Positions 9,068-18,951 of a stretch of 64,000 nt of DNA are shown here, one piece after another. This DNA comes from Chloroflexota bacterium. Lineage in GTDB: Bacteria > Chloroflexota > Dehalococcoidia > Lucifugimonadales > Lucifugimonadaceae. Each line of letters begins with the position of its first letter. Position 1 is the stretch's first letter. The position numbers were made by a program, and so were the translations under genes. The notes beneath the pieces are model-generated. The model was not told the DNA's origin and did not search any database. It worked only from the letters and a program-made list of their open reading frames with translations. The DNA is taken from NCBI GenBank assembly GCA_018650845.1, contig JABIFF010000022.1, positions 124,001 to 188,000 on the forward strand, written 5' to 3'.

Positions 9068-9940
9068 ATGAGCATCGCAGTCGTAACCGACAGCACATCT
9101 GACCTCCCAGTCGATCTCGCCAAACAGCACGGCATCTCGATCGTCCCACTGAACGTCCACATCGAAGACGAAACATTCCTCGATGGCGTGACAATTTTGG
9201 CCGACGAAATGTATCGACGACTCCCCGATCAGAAGGTCATACCAACCACTTCTGCTCCCTCTGTAGGATCATTCCTTGAGCTTTACGAGAAACTCGCTGA
9301 AACCCACGATGAAATCATCTCGATTCACATAAGTTCAAAGCTGAGCCTCACGCACGGTGCCGCTGTAAATGCTGCTGCTGAAATGAAAGAAAAAGGCACA
9401 CGTGTCGAAGTAATCGATACCGAGCAAGCTTCGATGGCTCTCGGCTGGACGACTGTTCAAGTCGCAGAGCTAATCGCCTCAGGGGGCACCATTGAAGATG
9501 CCGTAGCCCTCGCAAAAAGCTCCAGCGAACGAGCGTCGTTTGTTGGAATGGTCGACACTCTCGAATATCTGGTCCGGGGCGGCAGAATCGGCAAAGCACA
9601 AGGGTTCGTCGGCACACTACTACGTATTCGTCCAATTCTCACTCTGATCAATGGAGAGGCACACCCTGCAGGTCGTGCACGAAATCGAACGAAAGGCATC
9701 GCACGCATTAAAGAGATGGTCGCCGAAGCCGCACCACTCGATAAACTCGCCATTTTGTACACAACCGACAGGGCAGACGCAGAGGAGATCGCTAAGGGTG
9801 TCGCTGAATTCGCTCCCGACGGATCTCCGATAATCGCCCAGCTTGGGCCTGTGGTCGGCAACTATCTCGGGCCTGGAACACTCGGGCTTGGTCTTGTCAG
9901 TTCTGAATCTGGCAATGCCACCGCTGGCAACGCCGAATGA
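9068..9940 (+). CDS. DegV family fatty-acid-binding protein (FakB-like)
   Basis: A 290-residue two-domain DegV protein. It begins AVVTDSTSDLP, the canonical N-terminal signature with the Thr/Ser residues that hold the fatty acid carboxylate, followed by PLNVH, TTSAPSVGSF and the conserved IHISSKLS loop. The central LVRGGRIGKAQG and GTLLRIRPIL segments are typical. A GCGGAG ribosome site precedes the ATG. The stop overlaps the recG start (ATGA). It probably presents fatty acids to the preceding FakA-like kinase. Confidence 0.92.
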   Translation: MSIAVVTDSTSDLPVDLAKQHGISIVPLNVHIEDETFLDGVTILADEMYRRLPDQKVIPTTSAPSVGSFLELYEKLAETHDEIISIHISSKLSLTHGAAVNAAAEMKEKGTRVEVIDTEQASMALGWTTVQVAELIASGGTIEDAVALAKSSSERASFVGMVDTLEYLVRGGRIGKAQGFVGTLLRIRPILTLINGEAHPAGRARNRTKGIARIKEMVAEAAPLDKLAILYTTDRADAEEIAKGVAEFAPDGSPIIAQLGPVVGNYLGPGTLGLGLVSSESGNATAGNAE

Positions 9941-12507
9941 ACGTTGGTGGACGCGAAGCAGCTCGACGATCCCGATACGCGCCCCAGCAGCAAACTCCTG
10001 ACCGCGCGATAACCGCGCTCAAAAATATTTTGGAGCTTGAACGATCTCGCGACTTCACTGATCGAGCTGTGATGGGAGGTCTCGACAAATTCATCGAGCA
10101 ATCCGCCAAATCCCTACCGTGGATTCGAGATGTAGAACCACTTCGTGGAACAAGTTATGCAGTCCTCGAACCCGGACAGCGTCATCGCTGGGCATCATCG
10201 GTCATGGCTAGACTTCGTGCCGAATCCGCTGAAGCTGACTCTCAAGCACCGCAATCGGTCGAAACTCCACCGGCGCCAGCAAAAAAACCAGTCGCTAAGA
10301 AGCCTGCCAAACGATCATCACCCAGAACGAAATACACGCTCGATACGCCTCTCGAAGAATTAAAATTCATACACAAGGCAACTCGCCCAAAACTCGCTCG
10401 CCTTGGTGTCGCCAACCTTCGAGACATGGTTCGCCTATTCCCGAATCGGCACGTTGACTACTCGCAAGTTACGAAAATCGGCGAAGTGCTATTTGGCGAA
10501 CAAATGACTGTTGCAGGTCGAGTCGTGCGTTCAGAAACAGCGAGAATCGGACCACCTCCCGGTGCCGCAAAAATTCTCATAAACGATGGAACAGGCGTCC
10601 TAGAAGCAACGTTTTTCAGGCAGGCGTACCTCACCAATCGATTCAAACGTGGTGATATCGTCGCTTTCTCAGGCGAAGTGAAGGCCTTCAACAACCTCGC
10701 CCAGATGCAAAACCCCGAATACGACCAACTGCCAGCAGGGGCAAGTTCTTCGCAAGCGCCAGGGTCAGGCTCAGGCGATGGCGAAATACAGCTCACCCAC
10801 GCGGGTAATCTTCTACCGGTCTACCCATCGACTGACGGACTCGTTCAGCGTTCGATTCGAACTGCTACTAGAAAATCGCTCGATAACGGACTTCCTCTCC
10901 TCGACGAATATCTCGATGCCGACCTTAAAAAGCGTCACGCGTTTGCCGATCTAACTCCCGCAGTTGAATCAATGCACTATCCCGATTCAGCCGATCTGCA
11001 GTTCCAAGCACGTCGCAGGCTCGCGTTCGATGAACTGTTCATGTATCAACTTGCCGCTCTCAAGAAAAAGTCAGAATGGCGACATCGACGAAACGGAATA
11101 GTGATCGACAGCGAAACAGCCAAGCCTGTCGTCGAAACGTTCTTAGATTCACTTGATTTCGATCTGACTTCCGACCAGCAAAACTCGCTCGATGGCTTCA
11201 TTGAAGACATGTCGACCGGCGTGCCTATGGGTCGATTGCTTCAAGGGGAAGTCGGTAGCGGCAAAACCGTCATCGCTCTTTCAGCCTTGCTCGCTGTGAA
11301 CACCGCAGGGCATCAAGGCGCTCTGATGGCCCCAACAGAGGTGCTCGCAGAGCAGCATTTCTTGAGCATCGCTAATCAACTCAAGGCTGAACCACTGCCC
11401 GGCGAGCCAAAAGACGCCGTTCGGCACGCCAGCTTGCCCGGAAGTGGTAACCGTCGAATCACGATGGTGTTGCTCATCGGAAGCCTGCAAGGATCGATCA
11501 AAAAGCGAATTCAGCAGATGATCGCCGATGGAGAAGCCGATCTAATCATTGGCACCCACGCATTGCTTCAGGAACAAGTTGCAATACCAAAGCTAGGACT
11601 CGCAGTGGTCGATGAACAGCATCGCTTTGGTGTCGAACAACGAGGCGCGCTAACTCAGCGTGATCCTCGCCCCCATCTCATCGCCATGTCGGCAACCCCA
11701 ATTCCTCGAACACTCTCGCTAACGGTTTACGGCGATCTCGATATAACCACTCTCAAAATCCTGCCTAAAGGTCGCAAGCCCATCACCACCACGCTGGCGA
11801 ACAATAACGTCAAAGAAAACGCAGCATATGAACTCATCCGACAACAAGTAGCCGAAGGCCGACAAGCGTTCGTTGTTTGCCCACTTATCGAGCCCTCTGA
11901 AGCTGTAGAAGCAGCTTCAGCACTCGAAGAATTCGACCGACTTTCGAACGATGAATTCAAAGATCTACGAGTCGGCTTACTTCACGGTCGAATGAAGCTC
12001 ACGGAAAAACAAGAAGTGATGGATAAAGTTCGCAAGCGCGAAATCGATGTACTTGTCGCTACTCCCGTAATCGAAGTCGGTGTCGATATACCCAACGCCA
12101 CCGTGATGATGATCATGAGCGCCAACCGGTTTGGACTCGCCCAACTACACCAGTTGAGAGGCCGAGTAGGACGTGGTGAGGACGCCAGCTACTGCGTGCT
12201 TATGAGCAACAAAAAAGGCCAAGTATCGAGCGAACGAATCGAAGCAGTTTTAAACCACAATGACGGATTCCAACTCGCCGAAGAAGACCTCCGAATCAGA
12301 GGCCCCGGCGACTACATGGGTACTCGCCAAAGTGGTTGGGACGAACTCAAAGTTGCCACCATTGATGACGTCGACCTACTGCAAATAGCCCGCAGGGAAG
12401 CATCAGACTTGATGGCTGATGGCACACTCGATGCACTCAATGCGAATAAGCCACTCGCAAAAGAGCTTGAACGAGTCACTTCAGCCCACATCACCGAATT
12501 TTCGTAA
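9937..12507 (+). CDS. recG: ATP-dependent DNA helicase RecG
   Basis: 856 residues. RecG remodels stalled replication forks and branches Holliday junctions. About 125 N-terminal residues plus a basic Ala/Lys/Pro linker (KKPVAKKPAKRSS) precede the usual wedge start; this extension makes it longer than the about 690-residue E. coli enzyme. Then come the OB-fold wedge (MTVAGRVVRSE), Walker A GEVGSGKT, the DEQHRFGVEQR box, MSATPIPRTL, and helicase motif VI QLRGRVGRGE with the C-terminal RecG motif following. The start overlaps the degV stop by 4 bp, so translation is coupled. Confidence 0.97.
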   Translation: MNVGGREAARRSRYAPQQQTPDRAITALKNILELERSRDFTDRAVMGGLDKFIEQSAKSLPWIRDVEPLRGTSYAVLEPGQRHRWASSVMARLRAESAEADSQAPQSVETPPAPAKKPVAKKPAKRSSPRTKYTLDTPLEELKFIHKATRPKLARLGVANLRDMVRLFPNRHVDYSQVTKIGEVLFGEQMTVAGRVVRSETARIGPPPGAAKILINDGTGVLEATFFRQAYLTNRFKRGDIVAFSGEVKAFNNLAQMQNPEYDQLPAGASSSQAPGSGSGDGEIQLTHAGNLLPVYPSTDGLVQRSIRTATRKSLDNGLPLLDEYLDADLKKRHAFADLTPAVESMHYPDSADLQFQARRRLAFDELFMYQLAALKKKSEWRHRRNGIVIDSETAKPVVETFLDSLDFDLTSDQQNSLDGFIEDMSTGVPMGRLLQGEVGSGKTVIALSALLAVNTAGHQGALMAPTEVLAEQHFLSIANQLKAEPLPGEPKDAVRHASLPGSGNRRITMVLLIGSLQGSIKKRIQQMIADGEADLIIGTHALLQEQVAIPKLGLAVVDEQHRFGVEQRGALTQRDPRPHLIAMSATPIPRTLSLTVYGDLDITTLKILPKGRKPITTTLANNNVKENAAYELIRQQVAEGRQAFVVCPLIEPSEAVEAASALEEFDRLSNDEFKDLRVGLLHGRMKLTEKQEVMDKVRKREIDVLVATPVIEVGVDIPNATVMMIMSANRFGLAQLHQLRGRVGRGEDASYCVLMSNKKGQVSSERIEAVLNHNDGFQLAEEDLRIRGPGDYMGTRQSGWDELKVATIDDVDLLQIARREASDLMADGTLDALNANKPLAKELERVTSAHITEFS

Positions 12508-12575
12508 ATTTTGAACATCGAACCAAGTCAGCTAGTGAACAGAACTATCGCTCGCCTTATCTGAGAAGAAAATCA

Positions 12576-13340
12576 TTGGATAAATCGTCAAAAATACTGG
12601 TAACCGGAATGAGCGGTCTAATCGGCGGACTCGCCGGCAGGAAATTCGCTGAAAACAACGATGTGACTGCACTGGGCAGAAGCGAAGTCGATGGTTTTCC
12701 AACGACCGTCGTCGATATTGGTGATGGAATCGACGACATACTTCCGGCTCTCGAAGGCGTCGAAACCGTCATTCACATGGGAGGTTCACGTGGCGACGTA
12801 CCCGCCGAAACCCACATCAAGGCGAACGTAACCGGGGTCTACAACCTTTTCGAAGCATGCCGAATTGCTGGAGTGAAGCGAGTAGTCGCAGCCAGCACCG
12901 GAGCAGTGATTGCCGGGTACGAAAAAGACGATCCGTTCAAATCTCTAGTGCATGATCCCGACTTCGAAATGCCTTCGCCTCGGCCAAGTATCACCGTAGA
13001 CGACCCAATTCGACCTCGAAACATGTACTCCGTCTCCAAAATGTTCACCGAGAACTTAGGTCGGATGTATTCCGAGCAGTACGACATGTCGATAATCTGT
13101 ATAAGAATCGGCAAAGTCGAAATCAACGATGTCCCGCTGAACGCTCGCAACGCCTCGGTGTGGTGCAGCCATAGAGACATCCTCCAGATGATCGACAAAG
13201 CCGTAAACGCACCTAGTGATTTGAAGTACGCACTCGTATTCGCATGCTCCGATAATCCAACTCGATACCGAGATATTGAACACGCCAAAACCGTACTCGG
13301 ATTCGTTCCGCAAGATAGCGCAGCCGATCACGGATTTTAG
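12576..13340 (+). CDS. NAD-dependent epimerase/dehydratase, uronate-dehydrogenase-like (copy 1)
   Basis: A 254-residue extended-type SDR. The Rossmann motif is TGMSGLIGG, the active-site YxxxK is YSVSK, and a Ser/Thr lies upstream in AASTGAV. The layout IRIGKVE, then a conserved SHRDILQMIDKAV segment, then FACSDNPTRYRDI and LGFVPQD matches, from memory, the C-terminal plan of bacterial uronate dehydrogenases, which oxidise glucuronate or galacturonate to aldarolactones. The start is a TTG with GAGAAG upstream. It is a paralogue of the gene at 14840-15604 (same length, shared ITGMSGLIGG-type start). The substrate is an inference. Confidence 0.75.
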   Translation: MDKSSKILVTGMSGLIGGLAGRKFAENNDVTALGRSEVDGFPTTVVDIGDGIDDILPALEGVETVIHMGGSRGDVPAETHIKANVTGVYNLFEACRIAGVKRVVAASTGAVIAGYEKDDPFKSLVHDPDFEMPSPRPSITVDDPIRPRNMYSVSKMFTENLGRMYSEQYDMSIICIRIGKVEINDVPLNARNASVWCSHRDILQMIDKAVNAPSDLKYALVFACSDNPTRYRDIEHAKTVLGFVPQDSAADHGF

Positions 13341-13371
13341 GCCCAAGTTCTAAGTAATGGAAAGTTTCTAA

Positions 13372-14142
13372 ATGGGCAAAAGCCTAAGTGGACCCGACAA
13401 TCTGCGTGACATGCACACCCCTGAGCAGGTGCGGCAGCGACTTGAGGATGGCACTCCTCAGAGCTACCTGAAGGACATGGTCTACGGCGGCATCGACGGC
13501 ACGATTACGACGTTCGCCGTGGTATCGGGAGTTGTGGGAGCCGATCTCGCTGCCGGAATCGTCGTAATTCTCGGACTCGCCAATCTCATCGCCGATGGCT
13601 TCTCGATGGCTGTCAGCAACTTTTTAGGAACCAAGGCAGAACAGCAGTTCCTGCAAAAAATTCGAGTTGAAGAGGAACTGGAAGTAAAACTCATCCCTGA
13701 AGGCGAACGAGAAGAAATTCGCCAGATTTACGCCGCCAAAGGGTTCGAAGGCGAATTACTTGAGCAAGTTGTCGATGTAATAACTTCGAATGAACAAGTT
13801 TGGATCGACACCATGCTTCTCGAAGAGCACGGCTTGCTGCTCGATGGCCCAGAGCCAAAACGGGCTGCTTGGTGGACGTTCGTGGCGTTCCTCATAGCCG
13901 GAATCGTCCCTGTGATCCCGTTCATTCTCAACCTCGTCATCGACGGCGGAATTCCATCTCCGTTCCTCTGGAGCTCAATTGCAACTGCAGCAACGTTCTT
14001 CGGAATCGGCATCTACAAGGCGCGGGTAGTTGGCGGAAACACCGTCAAAGCCGGATTCGAAACCGTCACTGTCGGTGGAATGGCTGCAGTCCTCGCCTAC
14101 GGAGTCGGCTGGCTACTACGTGGCGTTGCCGATGGACTCTAA
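13372..14142 (+). CDS. VIT1/CCC1 family iron/manganese transporter
   Basis: A 256-residue membrane protein. The hallmark VYGGIDGTITTFAVVSG lies at the first span, followed by LGLANLIADGFSMAVSNFLG at the second. A cytoplasmic helical insert rich in Glu (EEELEVKL to LLEEHG) corresponds to the metal-binding domain of VIT1-type transporters. Three C-terminal spans follow. VIT/CCC1 proteins export Fe(II) or Mn(II) from the cytosol or into storage compartments. It begins 32 bp after the preceding epimerase. Confidence 0.9.
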   Translation: MGKSLSGPDNLRDMHTPEQVRQRLEDGTPQSYLKDMVYGGIDGTITTFAVVSGVVGADLAAGIVVILGLANLIADGFSMAVSNFLGTKAEQQFLQKIRVEEELEVKLIPEGEREEIRQIYAAKGFEGELLEQVVDVITSNEQVWIDTMLLEEHGLLLDGPEPKRAAWWTFVAFLIAGIVPVIPFILNLVIDGGIPSPFLWSSIATAATFFGIGIYKARVVGGNTVKAGFETVTVGGMAAVLAYGVGWLLRGVADGL

Positions 14143-14193
14143 ATTCACACCTCAATAGTTTCGTCCTCAGCCCGCCAACTATAGAAATAGAAA

Positions 14194-14766
14194 ATGCCAA
14201 AAACTCCACCAAGCAAGTTCACTCCTCGTCCTAACTTGAAGCGCGATCGAAAAGGTCTCGTGATCATCAACACGGGCAACGGCAAGGGCAAAAGCACCGC
14301 CGGATTCGGAATGATGCTTCGTGCCTGGGGGCGTGGCATGGGCACGATGGCAGTTCAGTTCATCAAAAGCGAAAAATCCATGTACGGAGAGCAGATGGCT
14401 GCCGAAAAACTTGGAATCGAAGTTATTTCGTCGGGTAGAGGGTTCACCTGGACGTCGAAAGATCTTACAGAAGACGAATCGCTCGCCCAAAACGGCTGGA
14501 ACATTGCCAAAGAGAAGATCAATTCTGGCGACTACAGCCTTATTCTCCTCGATGAAATCACCTACCCAATTTCATTCGGATGGATCGACATTGATGAAGT
14601 CATTGAAGTTCTAAAAAACAAGCCCGAAATGCTTCATGTTGTTCTGACAGGCAGAGACGCCGAACCAAAGCTGGTGGAATTTGCCGATTTGGTTACCGAA
14701 ATGAAGGAAGTAAAGCACCCATATGCCGAGCAAGGCATTCAAGCCCAAAAGGGTGTTGAGTTTTAG
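14194..14766 (+). CDS. cobO: Corrinoid adenosyltransferase (CobA/CobO/BtuR type)
   Basis: 190 residues. The P-loop-like GNGKGKSTAGFG binds ATP; VQFIKSEKSMYGEQ, the GFTWTSKD loop and LLDEITYPI are family hallmarks, followed by HVVLTGRDAEPKLVEFADLVTEM near the end. The enzyme transfers the adenosyl group of ATP to Co(I) corrinoids, making coenzyme B12. No cobalamin riboswitch or other B12 gene is visible nearby, suggesting salvage or genes elsewhere. Same strand as its neighbours, 51 bp after the transporter. Confidence 0.94.
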   Translation: MPKTPPSKFTPRPNLKRDRKGLVIINTGNGKGKSTAGFGMMLRAWGRGMGTMAVQFIKSEKSMYGEQMAAEKLGIEVISSGRGFTWTSKDLTEDESLAQNGWNIAKEKINSGDYSLILLDEITYPISFGWIDIDEVIEVLKNKPEMLHVVLTGRDAEPKLVEFADLVTEMKEVKHPYAEQGIQAQKGVEF

Positions 14767-14839
14767 CTTCCTAGCCCCAGCGTGATACTGTCTGCCCAGA
14801 TCAATTCTCGAATAATCAACTTCGATCAAAGGGCAAACG

Positions 14840-15604
14840 TTGGCATCACCTAAAAACATCCTGATCACTGGCATGAGCGGGCTAATCGGCGGCATCGTAG
14901 GTAAACATCTAGCTTCACTCGGGCACACCATCACTGCGTTAAATCGTCAATCGGTAGACGGCTACAAAACCACTCAGGCAAGCATCACCGATTTCGACGC
15001 TATCCGACCTGCCTTTGACGGTATCGACACTGTCATTCATCTCGCAGCCTATCTCGGGCCCGACGATCAGGCTCAGCTAGATATCAACATCGAAGGCACA
15101 TACAACGTCTTCAAAGCAGCTGGTGAAGCGGGTGTGAAGCGAGTGATTTTCGGATCTTCGGGAGCGACCTTGATGGTTTCAGAAAACTACGAGCCATATA
15201 AGTCGTTCCGTGAGGGTCGCATGGACGACCTTCCAACCCCACGACCTGTGATGATGCACACCGATCCGCCGCACCCTGAACGAATGTACGGCGTCGCCAA
15301 AATCGCTGGCGAGGCGATGGCCCGTTTGTTCTCAGAAGATCACGGATCAGCGATTGCCGCTCGAATCGGGCGTGTTCGACCCGAAGACCGGCCCGACAAC
15401 CAGCGCGAGGTCGCAGTTCACTTTGGTCATAACGACGTCAGGCAGTTCTTCCAAAAATGCGTCGACGCACCCGACAGTCTCAAGTGGGACGTCTTCTACG
15501 GAGTGTCCGACAACTACACCAGATTCCGCGATCTAACCCACTCCAAAGAAGTCCTAGGCTACGAACCTACCGACGGCATCGAAAGCTGGCCGCTGGAAAA
15601 TTAA
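14840..15604 (+). CDS. NAD-dependent epimerase/dehydratase, uronate-dehydrogenase-like (copy 2)
   Basis: A 254-residue SDR paralogue of the 12576-13340 gene: TGMSGLIGGIVG nucleotide-binding motif, DTVIHLAAY, active-site YGVAK, AARIGRV, and the shared C-terminal pattern GVSDNYTRFRDL then LGYEPTD. The TTG start follows AAAGGG at suitable spacing. The two copies flank the VIT transporter and cobO genes in one direction. A role in oxidation or epimerisation of sugar or uronic acids is inferred from the overall plan; the exact substrate is not known. Confidence 0.75.
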   Translation: MASPKNILITGMSGLIGGIVGKHLASLGHTITALNRQSVDGYKTTQASITDFDAIRPAFDGIDTVIHLAAYLGPDDQAQLDINIEGTYNVFKAAGEAGVKRVIFGSSGATLMVSENYEPYKSFREGRMDDLPTPRPVMMHTDPPHPERMYGVAKIAGEAMARLFSEDHGSAIAARIGRVRPEDRPDNQREVAVHFGHNDVRQFFQKCVDAPDSLKWDVFYGVSDNYTRFRDLTHSKEVLGYEPTDGIESWPLEN

Positions 15605-15605
15605 T

Positions 15606-15638
15606 AAAAAAAGCGGCTGACGAAATCGCCAGCCGCTT
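15606..15638. terminator. Bidirectional intrinsic terminator
   Basis: AAGCGGCTG (15611-15619) and CAGCCGCTT (15630-15638) flank a short loop. On the minus strand seven T follow, serving the SDR gene at 15751-16557; on the plus strand only TTCTCAT follows. Confidence 0.75.
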
Positions 15639-15750
15639 CTCATAATCACACTCAGGCACCGATCACGCCCTAGCGCGACCCCGCACCAGACCCCTCGGCT
15701 TCGATGACTTCGCTCAGGAAATCATGCTGCCGAAGTAGAAGTAGCCACCG

Positions 15751-16557
15751 CTACACCATTACTTGGCCGCCATCGCATTGGATGGTCTGACCAGTGATGT
15801 TGCGAGCCTCTTCTGAAGCCAAGAACGTAACCAAAGCGCCAATGTCGGAAGGCTCCTGCGGTCGTCCCATAGGAATAACTTCCTTCAATGCGCCCATAAA
15901 CACATCGTGCTTGTCCTTGCCGACAACTGCCTCATCACCAAGAGCCTCACGCTCAGCCATCCAGTCCTGGTGGAACTGAGTCCAAATTCGACCCGGTGCC
16001 ACAGCATTCACATTGATGTTCTCGATAGCGAACTCACGAGCCAGCGCCTGCGTGTAAGCAACGACAGCCATTTTGGTGGTTGCGTAGTAAGCAGTCTGGT
16101 ACTTCGCAGCTTTAGCAGCAACCGAAGAAATGTTGATGATCTTTCCAGCCTGTCGCTCACGCATCTGAGGCAGAACAGCCTCAGTAACGTCGGCAAGACC
16201 CTTCACGTTAATCTTCCAAGTGAAGTCCCAGTCCTCATCTCGGAATCCAGTTCCAGTTGAACCGGGCGCACCAGCAACACCAGCGTTGTTGACGAGAATG
16301 TCTATCTGGCCAGCTTCTGATGTGATCTTGTCGACCGCAGCGATAACCGAATCCTTGTTGGAAACGTCCATCTTGGCTGTGTAAGCCTTTCGGCCGAGTG
16401 CTTCGACCTGTTTCGCAGCTGCAGCCGCGTTTTCTTCGCTGAGGTCGGCGATAGCGATGTCAGCGCCCTGACCCGCCAGCTTCAAAACGATGCCAAGACC
16501 CAGTCCCTGACCACCGCCGGTAACCAGCGCAACTTTTCCACTCAAATCTGCAAACAT
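15751..16557 (-). CDS. SDR family NAD(P)-dependent oxidoreductase
   Basis: A 268-residue classical short-chain dehydrogenase. TGGGQGLGLG is the cofactor motif, an Asp after the second strand (IADLSEEN) favours NAD(H), NNAGVAG is the structural motif, and the tetrad Ser (ISSVA) and YYATTK (Tyr and Lys) are intact. The end TGQTIQCDGGQ is typical. The substrate cannot be deduced; sugar alcohol or acid dehydrogenases are common in this group. Downstream terminator at 15606-15638. Confidence 0.9.
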   Translation of the reverse strand: MFADLSGKVALVTGGGQGLGLGIVLKLAGQGADIAIADLSEENAAAAAKQVEALGRKAYTAKMDVSNKDSVIAAVDKITSEAGQIDILVNNAGVAGAPGSTGTGFRDEDWDFTWKINVKGLADVTEAVLPQMRERQAGKIINISSVAAKAAKYQTAYYATTKMAVVAYTQALAREFAIENINVNAVAPGRIWTQFHQDWMAEREALGDEAVVGKDKHDVFMGALKEVIPMGRPQEPSDIGALVTFLASEEARNITGQTIQCDGGQVMV

Positions 16558-16795
16558 GTAGTTCTTCCTGCTCTTAACTAATAATCCGTCGTCGTGGGCA
16601 GCGAAAGTTCGAAGTAGAAGTCATGCTTGCCGGGCGGCGTGTGCTATTTAAAAATTCTTAGACACACAAATCTACCAAGAACTATTGAGTAAACGGGGTT
16701 TGTCGAGGCAATCCAAGTCATCTGATTCGAATTCAGATCGCAGCTCCGTGACGCGAATCATCACCGGACGCACCAACAGCCGTTCTGCGCGTTAG

Positions 16796-18040
16796 TTACG
16801 CTCTACGTAGATCAGGCGATGCGACCAGCACGATCAGCACGATCGAACCGCCACCTGCAACGGCGATAACACCTGTAGCGGGGACGCCCACGGCATCTAG
16901 TAAAAACCCGCCGAGTATCCAAGATAACGACATACTCTGCAACGCAATAGCGTTCACCGCCATGACACGACCGCGGAACTCCACGGCAGTGAAATTTTGA
17001 AGCAACGTAGCTATTGGTGCCACCCAAAGAGGGAACGCAAGACCCATTACGAATAGGTACACAAGTGCCAGCCAGTAACTTTCGGTGAAACCAAGAAGGA
17101 CTAAGCCCGAGCCAAATATGACCGCCGCAAAGATCAACGAAAGTGATTGCCGTTTAGGCGTCCCTAGCCATCCCAACAGAATCGCAGTCAACGCCTGACC
17201 GATCGCAAGAACTCCCCACATCCATCCGAACTGTACTTCTGAGGTATCGAGTACTTCCTTCGCGAGAGCCGGTACAAGCGGGAACGCAAAGCCCCAGAAG
17301 ATGAGTGAAAACCCCTGGAGAATCAGCAGCCAGAGCACGACTGGTGTTCTCCTCATGTATCTCACACCTTCCACAATCTGCGTAATGGCAGAACCTGATC
17401 CTGTCCTTCCTGGCTTGCTCGGAGGAAGACGCAGTGTGACAAGGGTCGTGAGCAAATAAACAACGGTAAGACCGTAGAACGCCCATACGGTGTTTTTAGC
17501 AGCGATCAACACACTCGCAAACAGCGGTCCGAGTGAACGTCCTGCCGAAAACGAGACCTGATTAAACAAGTTAGCCCGGGGGCGAAGTTCAGTTGGAACG
17601 ATCTCAGGCGCCAACGTCTGCGTCGCTGGCATTCCGATTGCGATGGTCGTTCCTGCGATCGTTGAAATTGCGACGATGTGCCACACTTCAACTCCGTCCC
17701 AAAGCAATAACAGCGCGGTTGCTAGTGCAAGCAAAACGAGCAAAATTCGCTCGACTACCAGAACCCTCTTGCCTCCGTACCGATCAATCATCACGCCTGC
17801 ATACAGACTAATAAGTACAACCGGGATGACCCGCAATCCCGCAGCCAGGCCAACTTCAGTGTTGGTGCCGCCTTCATCGAGAATCCACCAAGATTGCGCG
17901 GTCAACCTCATTTGCTCTCCACCGAACCCCAGCGTGTTTGAAACGAACAGCGCAAGAAATCCACGTGTGGTTAGCAGTCTGAGAAACGGCGAGCGAGTGT
18001 CTACTTCGCTGCCGTCAGATACTTCAGCAACATCACTCAT
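16796..18040 (-). CDS. MFS transporter
   Basis: About 414 residues with about 12 hydrophobic spans. Loop 2-3 carries the MFS signature in the form GVMIDRYGGKRVLV. The N-terminal half resembles the enterobactin-exporter-like MFS_3 group (LFNQVSFSAGRSLGPLFAS, AIGMPATQTLAPEIVP). The start is set at ATG 18040 (MSDVAEV) with a GGCGGA stretch upstream rather than the upstream TTG at 18076. Probably an efflux carrier; the substrate is unknown. No linked regulator. Confidence 0.88.
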   Translation of the reverse strand: MSDVAEVSDGSEVDTRSPFLRLLTTRGFLALFVSNTLGFGGEQMRLTAQSWWILDEGGTNTEVGLAAGLRVIPVVLISLYAGVMIDRYGGKRVLVVERILLVLLALATALLLLWDGVEVWHIVAISTIAGTTIAIGMPATQTLAPEIVPTELRPRANLFNQVSFSAGRSLGPLFASVLIAAKNTVWAFYGLTVVYLLTTLVTLRLPPSKPGRTGSGSAITQIVEGVRYMRRTPVVLWLLILQGFSLIFWGFAFPLVPALAKEVLDTSEVQFGWMWGVLAIGQALTAILLGWLGTPKRQSLSLIFAAVIFGSGLVLLGFTESYWLALVYLFVMGLAFPLWVAPIATLLQNFTAVEFRGRVMAVNAIALQSMSLSWILGGFLLDAVGVPATGVIAVAGGGSIVLIVLVASPDLRRA

Positions 18041-18314
18041 GTGAGTTCCGCCCGATGAAAATTGCGGTGAGAACAAACTTCATATGTCAGCCCCAAAACG
18101 TTCCAAGTAACTCGATACCGGCGCATCATAGCCTAAATATAAACTCCTGTTTTTTTAGTGACACCAAGATGCTGAGAGTGATAAACGCGTACCTGAAATA
18201 AGTGATGACCCGGCATCTGAGGTCAGCGTTCTTTTCTATTTAGTTGCCGAGTCCAGATAGCTCTCTACCAAGAATTGTTAGTCGACGATGTCGCTATCTA
18301 GCTAACCTTAGGCA

Positions 18315-18869
18315 ATGCCAAATATTCGAAAAATCTACATAGCTGGCGGCTCTGGCACAGGCAAGACGAGACTTTCTCGTCTGATCGGTGAACCTACCGG
18401 ATATCCAGTGTTAGAGCTCGACTCCATACTGTGGCACCACCCCGATACTGGTGAACGAATCACACCATCTGAACGAAGCAGCATTGTCCACAATGAAGCC
18501 GTAAAGCCCAGCTGGATCGCTGATGGCGTATACGTGAATTGGGTGCAAGAACTCTGGCGAGAAGCCGATCTTGTCATCTATATATCAGTTGGTTTACGAC
18601 TCATGCTGTGGCGCGTTTTCTGGCGGCACGTTAAGGCTGAACTCAGAAGAAGTAACCCTCACTCCGGCTGGCGAAATCTGTTCAAGTTCATGGGCGTGAT
18701 TAAAAAATCCTATCGCTCATCTGAAATCGGCAACATCGATGACGACGAAGACGAGACTCTGTCTGAAGCAAAGATCGCCGCAAAAGCAAAACAGCAAGAA
18801 CACAAAGTTCTAAGAGTTGGTAATAATCCCAACATCGACGAGATTCTTGCCATGATCGCCGACAAATAA
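18315..18869 (+). CDS. P-loop kinase-like protein (adenylate kinase/FlaR-like)
   Basis: 184 residues. The Walker A motif GGSGTGKT is at residues 12-19, followed by LELDSILWH, a motif seen in small 'topology modulation' FlaR-like and adenylate-kinase-like NTPases where an acceptor is phosphorylated. WIADGVYVNW and ADLVIYI (Walker B-like) follow. The C-terminal half is basic and Trp/Phe-rich, then an acidic Asp/Glu stretch (DDDEDE). Substrate unknown. Stand-alone gene with about 270 bp of apparently empty DNA before it. Confidence 0.75.
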   Translation: MPNIRKIYIAGGSGTGKTRLSRLIGEPTGYPVLELDSILWHHPDTGERITPSERSSIVHNEAVKPSWIADGVYVNWVQELWREADLVIYISVGLRLMLWRVFWRHVKAELRRSNPHSGWRNLFKFMGVIKKSYRSSEIGNIDDDEDETLSEAKIAAKAKQQEHKVLRVGNNPNIDEILAMIADK

Positions 18870-18951
18870 TTCACCAACGGCAGTACCATGCTGATGCGAC
18901 GAATACTTAGGTGTCGCCAGTCGACTCTAATCAGCGAAAAAGCCGAGACAA